Below, piece after piece: positions 8,061 to 15,368 of a stretch of 23,811 bases of DNA. Source of the stretch: an uncultured Porphyromonadaceae bacterium (lineage in GTDB: Bacteria > Bacteroidota > Bacteroidia > Bacteroidales > Muribaculaceae). The stretch lies in NCBI GenBank assembly GCA_937921035.1, contig CALEUL010000022.1:1-23811 (forward strand), in the 5' to 3' direction. A program made the translations under genes and the position numbers. The first letter of the stretch is position 1. Every line of letters begins with the position of its first letter. Under the pieces are notes generated by a model. The model ran no database searches, was not told the origin of the DNA, and worked only from the letters and a program-made list of their open reading frames with translations.

Positions 8061-8759
8061 ATGGACGCAGAACGGTATTCGCGGCAGACTATGCTCGCGC
8101 AGATAGGCGAGGACGGGCAGCGCCGTCTTGCCGAAGCCAGGGTAGCTGTTATCGGCCTTGGAGGACTCGGTTCCGTTGTCTCGACATACCTTGCCGGTGC
8201 CGGCGTGGGGCATCTTGTCCTTGCCGACCCCGACGTTGTCGGCTTATCCAATCTGCAGCGCCAAGTGTTGTACAGCGAGTGTGAGATCGGGCTGCCCAAG
8301 ACTGTCTGCGCCGCACGCCGCCTGAAGGCGCTGAACAGCACTATGGAAATTTCGCTTTTCCCCGATGGCCTTACCGAAAAGAATGCCGCCGAGGTGTTGG
8401 ATGGCTGCGATCTGCTTGTAGACTGTACCGACAATTATGCAACCCGCTATCTTATCGACGACTGCTGCGCTTTGGCCGGAGTGCCGTGGGTTTATGGCTC
8501 GCTCGGAGAATTCTGTGGTCATGTAAGTGTGATGAATTACCGCCGCGGCCGCCGATATGTCGATCTTTTTCCCGACCGCGAGGAACTTTTGTCGTTTCCG
8601 GTAACTACAAAAGGCGTGCTTGGTGCGGTACCAGGAGTTATAGGTGCCATGCAGGCATGTGAGGCCGTGAAAGTGCTTGCGTGCTTCGGCGAACCGCTCG
8701 ATGGACGTCTGTTTACGATAGATACTCTTACATTTGAAACTAACATAATTGATTTTTAA
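8061..8759 (+). CDS. thiF: ThiS adenylyltransferase ThiF (HesA/MoeB family)
   Basis: A 232-residue E1-like enzyme that adenylates the C-terminus of ThiS. ERYSRQ (4-9), the nucleotide loop GLGGLG (32-37), DPDVV (56-60), NLQRQVLY (64-71) and DCTDN (121-125) are all in place. The paired zinc cysteines of E. coli ThiF are absent: the first CxxC position reads YVDL and there is no terminal CPxC. The sulfur-relay cysteine region reads VTTKGV. The protein ends soon after the fold. This short form still has what adenylation needs. I chose the ATG at 8061, one base after the thiH stop, over an in-frame ATG at 8019 inside thiH, because ThiF homologues begin near MDAERYSRQ. MoeB is the main alternative, but the operon context favours ThiF. 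Confidence 0.9.
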   Translation: MDAERYSRQTMLAQIGEDGQRRLAEARVAVIGLGGLGSVVSTYLAGAGVGHLVLADPDVVGLSNLQRQVLYSECEIGLPKTVCAARRLKALNSTMEISLFPDGLTEKNAAEVLDGCDLLVDCTDNYATRYLIDDCCALAGVPWVYGSLGEFCGHVSVMNYRRGRRYVDLFPDREELLSFPVTTKGVLGAVPGVIGAMQACEAVKVLACFGEPLDGRLFTIDTLTFETNIIDF

Positions 8760-8773
8760 CCCATTGAATATAT

Positions 8774-9472
8774 ATGATTAAAGGATTTGACGAATACGCC
8801 AACGAATATGATGCCTGGTTTCTCGAGAATCCAAATGTTCTCGAATCGGAAGTACGTCTTGTGGCTTCCACACTCAAGGATGCCGGAAAGATCCTTTCTG
8901 TGGGCTGCGGAAGCGGTCTTTTCGAAAAGATTATGCGCGACCAGTTCGGCATCAATATCACCGATGGTGTAGAGCCGTCGGTGTCTATGGCTGAAATCGC
9001 CCGTAAACGCGGCATTAATGTTATTGAGGCCACGGCGGAGGAGTTCGACTATCCGGCAGGCAAATACGATACAATTCTTTTTAACGGCTGTCCGAGCTAT
9101 ATCACCGACCTCGCCGCAGTTGTGAACAAGGTTTATGCCGCTCTAAATCATGGCGGAAGGATTATACTTGTGGATGTGCCTAAGGAGAGTACATACGGCC
9201 TTATGTATAATCTTGCAAAGGCATTGGGAACATGGGATCATCCGCTGCTCGCCGGCACGTATCCACCCAATCCGTATCCTATCGAGCTTGTAAAGGTTGC
9301 AAGCTGGCGTACTACCGCCGAAAAAATAGACCTGCTGACGCAGGCCGGTTTCAGGAACTTTGAATATGCCCAGACTCTTACCACACATCCGCTGTATTCC
9401 GACTTGAAAACCGAGGAACCTGTCAGTGGCTACGACAAGGGCGATTATGTTGCCATCATCGCATATAAATAA
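8774..9472 (+). CDS. Class I SAM-dependent methyltransferase in the thi operon
   Basis: A 232-residue Rossmann-fold methyltransferase of the UbiE/BioC-like type. The SAM motif I is VGCGSG (43-48), with an acidic residue at the end of strand 2 (E67) and NGCPSYITD (104-112) as the motif IV region. HGGRIILVDVPKE (127-139) is the strand 5 segment. The N-terminus FDEYANEYDAWFLENP is typical of small-molecule methyltransferases. It lies between thiF and tenA with gaps of 14 and 2 nt, so it should be expressed under the TPP riboswitch. No methylation step is part of the standard thiamin pathway, so its substrate is unknown. It may act on a precursor, a degradation product or something unrelated. Confidence 0.8.
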   Translation: MIKGFDEYANEYDAWFLENPNVLESEVRLVASTLKDAGKILSVGCGSGLFEKIMRDQFGINITDGVEPSVSMAEIARKRGINVIEATAEEFDYPAGKYDTILFNGCPSYITDLAAVVNKVYAALNHGGRIILVDVPKESTYGLMYNLAKALGTWDHPLLAGTYPPNPYPIELVKVASWRTTAEKIDLLTQAGFRNFEYAQTLTTHPLYSDLKTEEPVSGYDKGDYVAIIAYK

Positions 9473-9474
9473 TT

Positions 9475-10131
9475 ATGGAAAACAAACAGCTTTGGTCGGC
9501 ACAGGCATGGGCAAAAGCCGATCACATATATAAAGAGATACTTGAACTGCCTTTCGTCAAACAATTGGCTGACGGCACATTGGATAAAGAGATTTTCAAC
9601 CGATACATCGGTCAGGACAGTCTGTATATCAACCGTTACTGCAAGGTGCTGGCACATATTGCTTCGCGCCTGAACGACGCACGCATGACGGCCGATTTTC
9701 TTGGCTTCGCGCAGGATGGCGTGGAAGTAGAGCGTGCCCTGCATTCGCTGTACATATCCGACCGACCCGCCGAAATGTCGCCGGCATGTCTGTTTTATAC
9801 CTCTCTTCTTGCCGCTCAGTCGCAAAGCCCCGTAGAGGTCGAAGCTGCCGCGATTTTGCCATGTTTCTGGGTGTATCTGAAAGTTGGCAAACACATAGCT
9901 GCAACAATGAAAGAGGGTAATCCTTATTCTGCTTGGATAGCGACTTATTCCGATCCGGCTTTCGACACCTCCAACGATAAGGCGATTGCTCTTTGCGACG
10001 AACTTGCCGAAAAAGCATCTCCGGAAATCCGCGAGCGCATGACCGAGATATTTGAGGAAGCCACACGCATGGAATGGTTGTTCTGGCATGGTGCTTACGA
10101 AAATCTGAAATGGCCTGAAAATATTCGCTGA
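9475..10131 (+). CDS. tenA: Aminopyrimidine aminohydrolase / thiaminase II TenA
   Basis: A 218-residue all-helical TenA. Members hydrolyse aminomethyl-pyrimidine, released from degraded thiamin, to HMP, which ThiD then phosphorylates. The active-site set of the cysteine-type (TenA_C) enzymes is visible: D48 (YIGQDSLY), Y108, C130 (ILPCFWVY), Y158 (IATYSDPAF) and E200 (TRMEWLFW). Length matches B. subtilis TenA. It starts 2 nt after the methyltransferase and ends 1 nt before thiD, which fits a salvage module feeding ThiD. It would be the main local source of HMP, since no thiC is present in the operon. Confidence 0.95.
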   Translation: MENKQLWSAQAWAKADHIYKEILELPFVKQLADGTLDKEIFNRYIGQDSLYINRYCKVLAHIASRLNDARMTADFLGFAQDGVEVERALHSLYISDRPAEMSPACLFYTSLLAAQSQSPVEVEAAAILPCFWVYLKVGKHIAATMKEGNPYSAWIATYSDPAFDTSNDKAIALCDELAEKASPEIRERMTEIFEEATRMEWLFWHGAYENLKWPENIR

Positions 10132-10132
10132 T

Positions 10133-10954
10133 ATGAAACAGTATAGAAGAGCCCTCACCATAGCCGGCTCCGACCCCTCCGGGGGCGCCGGCCTCCAGGC
10201 CGACCTGAAAACGTTCTCGGCCCTCGGTATTTTCGGAACATCGGTCGTTGTCGCTGTTGTGGACGAGAACACTCAAGGCGTGTACGGTGTACATCCCATA
10301 CCCGATACATTTGTTGCCGGGCAAATACGTTCAGTGTTATGCGACATTGGAACGGATGCAATCAAGATTGGCATGCTGCACAGTTCAAGCCTGATACGTA
10401 CGGTTCTCGATACATTGCGCGAGTTCCCGGACGTACGCGACATTGTTCTTGACCCCGTAATGGTAGCAACCTCCGGCGACCCGCTTCTCGAACCGGATGC
10501 AGTGGGTACATTGCGCGACGAACTCATGCCTTACTGCCGCGTGATAACACCCAATCTGCCCGAGGGTTCGCTGTTGCTCGGCAGAACAATCGACCATCAG
10601 GACCAACTTGAGGATGCCGCGCGCGAATTGTCGGCTCTCTATCCCGAGGCAAAAGTATCGGTGATGCTTAAAGCAGGGCATCTTTCCGACAATGTTCTGA
10701 CAGATATTTTCTATAATGCCGAGACCGGCAAATGCACGCGCCTGACATCGCCACGTGTTGCCACGGAAAATACTCATGGCACTGGCTGCACGCTTTCGTC
10801 GGCCATCGCGGCATATCTGGCCAAAGGCGCCGATCTTGATACTGCCGCCCGGCTGGCAAAAGATTATATTGCTGCCGCTATCGCTGCGGGTGCAGAATAT
10901 AAAATCGGCAAGGGGCATGGACCAGTATGCCATTTCCACGCGCTCTGGAAGTAA
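10133..10954 (+). CDS. thiD: HMP / HMP-phosphate kinase ThiD
   Basis: A 273-residue ribokinase-fold kinase that phosphorylates hydroxymethylpyrimidine twice, yielding HMP-PP for ThiE. ALTIAGSDPSGGAGLQADLK (7-26) is the diagnostic N-terminus. IKIGML (78-82), LDPVMVATSGDPLL, ITPNLPEG (138-145) and the ATP/anion-hole motif NTHGTGCTLSSA (213-224, with C219) are all present. The single-domain length excludes a ThiD-ThiE fusion. It is the last gene of the thi operon, followed by a hairpin at 10981. Pyridoxal kinase is the main alternative, but operon and motifs support ThiD. Confidence 0.96.
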   Translation: MKQYRRALTIAGSDPSGGAGLQADLKTFSALGIFGTSVVVAVVDENTQGVYGVHPIPDTFVAGQIRSVLCDIGTDAIKIGMLHSSSLIRTVLDTLREFPDVRDIVLDPVMVATSGDPLLEPDAVGTLRDELMPYCRVITPNLPEGSLLLGRTIDHQDQLEDAARELSALYPEAKVSVMLKAGHLSDNVLTDIFYNAETGKCTRLTSPRVATENTHGTGCTLSSAIAAYLAKGADLDTAARLAKDYIAAAIAAGAEYKIGKGHGPVCHFHALWK

Positions 10955-10980
10955 AATGGTGTAAAATGCTGATGCACAAC

Positions 10981-11000
10981 ATGTCCGCTTCGGCGGACAT
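10981..11000. terminator. UUCG hairpin between thiD and the convergent NERD-like gene
   Basis: ATGTCCGC pairs perfectly with GCGGACAT around a TTCG tetraloop (8 bp). It lies 26 nt after the thiD stop and 7 nt after the stop of the convergent gene, so it could serve both strands. The T-tract is weak (TTTGTGT on plus), so it may be a poor terminator or an mRNA 3'-end stabiliser. Confidence 0.6.
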
Positions 11001-11007
11001 TTGTGTA

Positions 11008-12771
11008 TCATACGGGTTTTATAAATGTGAATTCACTCAGTGCTGTATCGGTATATTTATCCATGTCTGTTTCGTCGATACCCGGTGTCCCGACGAAGAA
11101 AACACTTTCGACAGACTGGCCTTTTAGATCGTCGGGATGGCAGATTTTGATGTTCCGCGAGAAGACGTTGAAATTATAACGCTTGCCGTTGCGTATCTTT
11201 TTATATTGTCTGATATTGGCGGTGCCTAAAGCTTCGGAACGCAATGCGGCGTATTCCTGCGGGTGCTCATCCAATACTTCCCGAATGCGCCTGCGTGGGA
11301 GCTTTAACTCGTTACTTATTTTGGCCAGCAGCCCGTCGAACTGTACGGGGAAGCGATTCATTAGTTCAAGAATGGTGAGTACGCGCGCCATGCAAACACG
11401 TGGTACATAGTCGTCGGTATATTCACGTGTGAAAGGCACTCTGAATATCGAATTCACGAAAAGATGTCTCCACGGATTATGGCTGAGGGTGATAAAAAAC
11501 ATCATTTCGTAAGATTCAAGGCACGCAGTAGTCCTTCGACGGGAGGCATGGCGGTAAAAGGCTTCGAATTCGCGAAGAAAAACAGTGTCGCGGCACAGCA
11601 CCGCAATGTTTCCCGCCTCCGATTGGGTGGTGCGTACTCTTCTGTACAACTCGGGCAGGAGTAGATTAGCAGGAACCTCAACGGATTTGCGATTGCAGGG
11701 AGAACCGTAGGGCGAGGCTTCCTCGGCCGCGGAATCTGTTTCTTCCGGAGCAGAAGTGCTATTGCAAATTTCTATCATTGTTCCGTCTGGAGTGGCCAAA
11801 AAGTTCTCAGCAAGAACTGGCAGCCATTGTTTGCCGTATTCAGATGCCTTGTCCGTTATAATGGCATTGAAACGCATGGTGTCTTGTCCGGTGAAAAGCC
11901 TGCTGTTTTCGTAATAGGCTTTTATGAATTCCTCCAGTTGCATACCTTCGTTTCTGTCGGTCGCGATAGACAGGTTGTTAAGTTGCGAATGTATGAAATG
12001 GCGGTACTCTGTTATTGTGAATGTGTTGCCATTGAATCGTTCCGATGAATCGGCCACATAATCGGATACCAGACCGCGCATGGTTATGCTGGGGCAGAGT
12101 ATCATTATTTTAGGGTCGGCAATGCCATTGGAAATCTGGTGGCGGTACTCGCTCAGCGCGGCGGCAGCAAACATGTAAGCTTTTCCCCGCTTGGGTAATG
12201 CTTCGTCGCCAGGTTCATGCACTTCGGGCCGGATAAGGGCGCGTGCTCGGCTGTATATGTCGGCATCGAAAGCGTTGTTCTCAGTCGTCCCGGCGAGCAG
12301 ATGTCTTTGAAGCATGGAATCGAGCGAGTGCTCGTCAAGCTCGTCGTTGCCTAATATTTCGATACCGTCGGCCGACGCGACAAAATCTTTGAGGCACTCG
12401 CGCGATGCGTTATGGAAATACACGCAACCGTGTATCGGAGCATGGCGCTCGCCTGTCTTGCGTTGTTTGCGGCCAATAGACGGGAGATAGAGGTCGTTGA
12501 GATTCTCGCAGAATTCACGGATACGCGCAGTTGGCGATTTCCGCCCCGGTGCAAACAGGTCGGTATCATCACAGACGCTGAAAATCATTATTCCGCGGAA
12601 TTTGCGCATCACAATAATATCGGGTCTGTCTGCGCCGATTTCCGGATGGAAAAATACCTCGTAACGGAAATCGAGATTGGCCTTGAAAAAGCATAGCAAT
12701 GTCCATTCAGCTTTCGACGGCTGAATGGCAAGTTTGCCAAGTTCCTGAAAAGATGGATAGAATCTCGCCAT
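11008..12771 (-). CDS. Degenerate NERD-SF1 helicase-like protein (probable pseudoenzyme)
   Basis: A 587-residue protein from ATG 12771; a TTG at 12828 would add 19 residues. Numbers here count from that TTG. I prefer the ATG because MARFYPS matches how NERD proteins begin and an inverted repeat covers the TTG. Residues ~38-140 look like a NERD nuclease domain. E41 and D70 (RPDIIVM) are kept, but the ExK catalytic pair reads S84/C86 (IFSVCDD). Residues ~205-606 follow a UvrD/NERD-type helicase: a Walker A-like LPKRGKAYMF (211-220) without GxxxxGKT, ILCPSITMRGLVSDYV (243-258), TITEYRHF, FNAIITDKASEY (320-331) where DEGQD is expected, and a motif V-like CHPDDLKGQSVESVFFVG (563-580). No arginine-finger motif VI is seen. 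ATPase and nuclease activity seem lost although the reading frame is intact. Function unknown. Confidence 0.55.
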   Translation of the reverse strand: MARFYPSFQELGKLAIQPSKAEWTLLCFFKANLDFRYEVFFHPEIGADRPDIIVMRKFRGIMIFSVCDDTDLFAPGRKSPTARIREFCENLNDLYLPSIGRKQRKTGERHAPIHGCVYFHNASRECLKDFVASADGIEILGNDELDEHSLDSMLQRHLLAGTTENNAFDADIYSRARALIRPEVHEPGDEALPKRGKAYMFAAAALSEYRHQISNGIADPKIMILCPSITMRGLVSDYVADSSERFNGNTFTITEYRHFIHSQLNNLSIATDRNEGMQLEEFIKAYYENSRLFTGQDTMRFNAIITDKASEYGKQWLPVLAENFLATPDGTMIEICNSTSAPEETDSAAEEASPYGSPCNRKSVEVPANLLLPELYRRVRTTQSEAGNIAVLCRDTVFLREFEAFYRHASRRRTTACLESYEMMFFITLSHNPWRHLFVNSIFRVPFTREYTDDYVPRVCMARVLTILELMNRFPVQFDGLLAKISNELKLPRRRIREVLDEHPQEYAALRSEALGTANIRQYKKIRNGKRYNFNVFSRNIKICHPDDLKGQSVESVFFVGTPGIDETDMDKYTDTALSEFTFIKPV

Positions 12772-12819
12772 TCCGAAAAGTGTTTTCCTAACGGCAAAAA
12801 TAATCAAAAAGTGAATCAG

Positions 12820-12857
12820 TTCTTCCAAAACGTTTCAAAAATTTTTGCTTGGAAGAA
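12820..12857. repeat. Inverted repeat upstream of the NERD-like gene
   Basis: TTCTTCCAA (12820-12828) is the exact reverse complement of TTGGAAGAA (12849-12857). The 20-nt spacer contains a 12-nt perfect palindrome, CAAAAATTTTTG (12836-12847). It lies 50-90 nt upstream of the ATG at 12771, where an operator or promoter would be expected. Confidence 0.45.
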
Positions 12858-12953
12858 TAATTGTACTAAATTGCGACAATTATTAGAAAGCGTTTATCCG
12901 ACGCTTGGCCTCGGTTTCTTGAAATATAGCAGTTTCAAAAATCTGAATAAGGG

Positions 12954-13178
12954 ATGAGTCGGTGGTGGACGTCCTGCGGTATCCGATCTTTCGACGGAGG
13001 CAGAACGTTCCATGAAAGGCTGGATATGCTTCCCGAGAGCAATGCGGTTGCCGATATTGTGTGCAAGCTCGATGAAGCCACCGGTGCTGTCGCATGGCGA
13101 ATCTCGTCGTTTGACCCGGCAACAATGAATGTTACTGAGGACAAGGAATTCGCGATTAATGCGGAGCAGTTTTTTTGA
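12954..13178 (+). pseudogene. Probable remnant of a large extracellular-protein gene
   Basis: A 74-codon frame preceded at once by an in-frame stop. Residues ~7-60 resemble part of a repeat module I know from very large secreted Bacteroidetes and Planctomycetes proteins, with the pattern T(x)ERVDLRPE...(V/I)...D.ATG...W.(F/I)(S/T)S(I/L)DP.T. Here this reads RTFHERLDMLPESNA, then KLDEATGAVAWRISSFDP. The flanking parts of the module are missing on both sides, and there is no promoter, signal peptide or start context. The simplest reading is a decayed fragment left after deletion. The resemblance is from memory and needs a profile search; a small orphan gene is the alternative. Confidence 0.4.
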
Positions 13179-13228
13179 TGTCATGTAGCAATCGGAAGAA
13201 ATGTTGTTTTGTATGGCTTGGAGAAAAA

Positions 13229-13260
13229 TTTGTGAGGGCCATGGAAAATAGCTATATTTG
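13229..13260 (+). promoter_or_regulatory. dsbD promoter (TTTG-20-TATATTTG)
   Basis: A textbook Bacteroidetes sigma-ABfr promoter. The -33 TTTG is at 13229-13232 and the -7 TATATTTG at 13253-13260, with 20 nt between them. The dsbD ATG follows 19 nt after the -7 element. Confidence 0.85.
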
Positions 13261-13279
13261 CGGAACAAAATATCAATAA

Positions 13280-15298
13280 ATGAAGCCACAACGTATTATC
13301 ACATTATTTCTGGCGGCTGCATTGGCCGCTATTCCTGCGCTTGCACAGTTCTTCACTCCTGTTAAGTGGACCTCCGCAATCGAGATGAAAGGCGATGCGC
13401 AGGGCGAGATTGTATATTCGGCGAAAATAGATGCCGGATGGCATGTTTATTCTAACGATATCGACCCGAATATCGGTCCGTCGCCTCTCGATGTATCCTA
13501 CGACGTGCTGAAAGGCGTGAAGCTGGACGGCGCTCTGAAGCCGTCCAAGGCTCCGCATGTTGAATATGACAATATGTTCGAGGCAGAGCTGCGCTGGTGG
13601 ACAGAATCGGTTACCTTGCGTCAGGCATTTACCGCCACTGCTCCGGATTTCAATATTCAGGGTACTATTTCCTATGCCGCCTGCAACGATGAAAACTGCA
13701 TACCGCCGTCTCGCGAATCATTCGATCTGTCCGGCAAAGCAAAAGTCGTTGCCAAAGCAGCCAAAGAAGCCGAGGAAACGGTTGCTGCTGTTCCGGGACA
13801 ACCCGCAGCAGATACAGCGGTAGCGGAAACTGCTGTTCCCGATTCTGCCGTCGTAGCTTCCGCACAACCAGCTGCCGGCGATCTTTGGGCACCCGTAACT
13901 TACGATGAGGAAGGAGCCAACGAAGGCGAAAAAGGCTCGTTGTGGTTCATTTTCTTTTCGTGCTTCATCGGCGGTTTTGTAGCTCTGCTCACTCCATGCG
14001 TATGGCCTATGATTCCCATGACTGTCAGCTTCTTCCTTAAGAAGGGAAAATCTAATGCCAAAGGTATGGTGGACGCCTTTACATATGGTATCTCCATTAT
14101 CGTCATCTATGTGGCGATGGGTCTGATTATCACGGCTGTGTTTGGTGCCAGTGCGCTGAACGCGCTGTCGACCAACGCTGTGTGCAACATAATATTCTTC
14201 CTGTTGCTAGTTGTATTCGCCATATCGTTCTTCGGCGCTTTTGATATACAGCTCCCGGCTTCGTGGAGCAACAAGATTGATGGTGCTGCCGAAAAGACGA
14301 CCGGTCTGCTCAGTATATTCTTTATGGCTTTCACGCTCACGCTTGTTTCTTTCTCGTGCACAGGTCCTATCATAGGCACACTGCTTGTGGAAGCTGTAAG
14401 TTCTGGCGACAAACTCGGTCCGGCCATAGGTATGTTTGGCTTCGCTCTCGCTCTTGCCATTCCGTTCTGCCTGTTCGCCATGTTCCCCGGCATGCTGCAG
14501 AAAGCTCCGAAATCCGGCAGCTGGATGAATACTGTAAAGGTTGTGCTCGGTTTCATCGAACTTGCCCTGTCGCTTAAGTTCCTCTCAGTGGCCGACCTTG
14601 CGTATGGCTGGCATATTCTCGACCGTGAGGCCTTCATCGTTCTGTGGATTGCCATTTTTGTCCTTATGGGCATGTATTTGCTCGGTCAGTTCAATTTCAA
14701 GCATTACGGCAAAGCTGACAGCAGCGTGGGCGTTTTCAAGTTCTTCCTTGCACTGGTTTCTCTTTCGTTCGCAGCATACCTTATGCCCGGCCTCTGGGGC
14801 GCACCCCTTAAAGGCGTGAGTGCTTTTGTTCCGCCGCTGTTCACTCAGGATTTCAATCTCTACGGACGTGAATTCGTGGAGTATGATGACTATGACGAAG
14901 GTATGGCTGTCGCCGCAAAGGAAAACAAGCCGGTTCTTATCGATTTCTCGGGCTACGGCTGTGTAAACTGCCGCAAGATGGAAGGCGCTGTGCTCGATAA
15001 CGACAATGTGCATGCTTTGATTGAGAACAACTTCGTTGTAATCAAACTTATGGTGGACGAGAAAAAGAACCTTCCCGAACCAATCACAGTAGAGGAATAC
15101 GGCAAAAAAACAGTCCTTAAAACCTACGGCGACCGCTGGAGCTATTTGCAGCGATACAAGTTCAACGCCAATGCTCAGCCTTACTATGTGGTGCTGAATC
15201 CCAACGGCGAATATCTCTCCGGGCCCTTCTCTTACGAGGAGAATATTCCTGCTTTTGTCCAGTTCCTTGAAAAAGGCATTCGAAACTTCAAGAAATAA
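13280..15298 (+). CDS. dsbD: Thiol:disulfide interchange protein DsbD
   Basis: A 672-residue inner-membrane protein that carries electrons from cytoplasmic thioredoxin to the periplasm to reduce wrong disulfides. A signal peptide (1-22, ending ALA) precedes the periplasmic alpha domain, with its redox pair C135/C140 (CNDENCIPP). An Ala/Pro-rich linker covers ~160-215. The membrane domain (~220-510, about eight segments) has the electron-shuttling cysteines C240 (TPCVWPMIPMTVSFF) and C360 (SFSCTGPIIG). The C-terminal thioredoxin-like domain (~530-672) has C561-V-N-C564 (DFSGYGCVNC). All three modules and all six cysteines are present, so it is complete. It is a single-gene unit between a strong promoter and a large palindrome. 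Confidence 0.97.
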   Translation: MKPQRIITLFLAAALAAIPALAQFFTPVKWTSAIEMKGDAQGEIVYSAKIDAGWHVYSNDIDPNIGPSPLDVSYDVLKGVKLDGALKPSKAPHVEYDNMFEAELRWWTESVTLRQAFTATAPDFNIQGTISYAACNDENCIPPSRESFDLSGKAKVVAKAAKEAEETVAAVPGQPAADTAVAETAVPDSAVVASAQPAAGDLWAPVTYDEEGANEGEKGSLWFIFFSCFIGGFVALLTPCVWPMIPMTVSFFLKKGKSNAKGMVDAFTYGISIIVIYVAMGLIITAVFGASALNALSTNAVCNIIFFLLLVVFAISFFGAFDIQLPASWSNKIDGAAEKTTGLLSIFFMAFTLTLVSFSCTGPIIGTLLVEAVSSGDKLGPAIGMFGFALALAIPFCLFAMFPGMLQKAPKSGSWMNTVKVVLGFIELALSLKFLSVADLAYGWHILDREAFIVLWIAIFVLMGMYLLGQFNFKHYGKADSSVGVFKFFLALVSLSFAAYLMPGLWGAPLKGVSAFVPPLFTQDFNLYGREFVEYDDYDEGMAVAAKENKPVLIDFSGYGCVNCRKMEGAVLDNDNVHALIENNFVVIKLMVDEKKNLPEPITVEEYGKKTVLKTYGDRWSYLQRYKFNANAQPYYVVLNPNGEYLSGPFSYEENIPAFVQFLEKGIRNFKK

Positions 15299-15301
15299 TA
15301 A

Positions 15302-15362
15302 TCCCCAATGATAAGCGAAGCGGCGGCCGGATTCCGGTCGCCGCTTCGCTTATCATTGGGGA
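15302..15362. terminator. 61-nt near-perfect palindrome between dsbD and nhaC
   Basis: The left arm 15302-15330 and right arm 15334-15362 pair over 29 positions with one G-U and a 3-nt loop. It begins 4 nt after the dsbD stop and ends 7 nt before the nhaC stop. Read on the minus strand the stem is followed by TTATTATTTCTT, so it suits nhaC as a terminator. On the plus strand no T-tract follows. The stem is far longer than an ordinary terminator. Confidence 0.75.
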
Positions 15363-15368
15363 AAGTGT

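Larger units (their letters stand above)
12829..13279. other. 450-bp region without an intact gene
   Basis: This stretch separates the divergent NERD-like gene and dsbD. It holds an inverted repeat (12820-12857), a 74-codon reading frame that looks like a gene remnant (12954-13178), and the dsbD promoter (13229-13260). I see no tRNA, other RNA gene or tandem repeat in it. Confidence 0.6.

Noticed and set aside
7178..8434. A 418-codon minus-strand frame across thiH and thiF
   Set aside because: It spans two well-supported genes on the opposite strand and its low-complexity translation matches no family.
12826..12828. TTG start for the NERD-like gene
   Set aside because: The ATG at 12771 gives the family-like N-terminus MARFYPS, and an inverted repeat covers the TTG.
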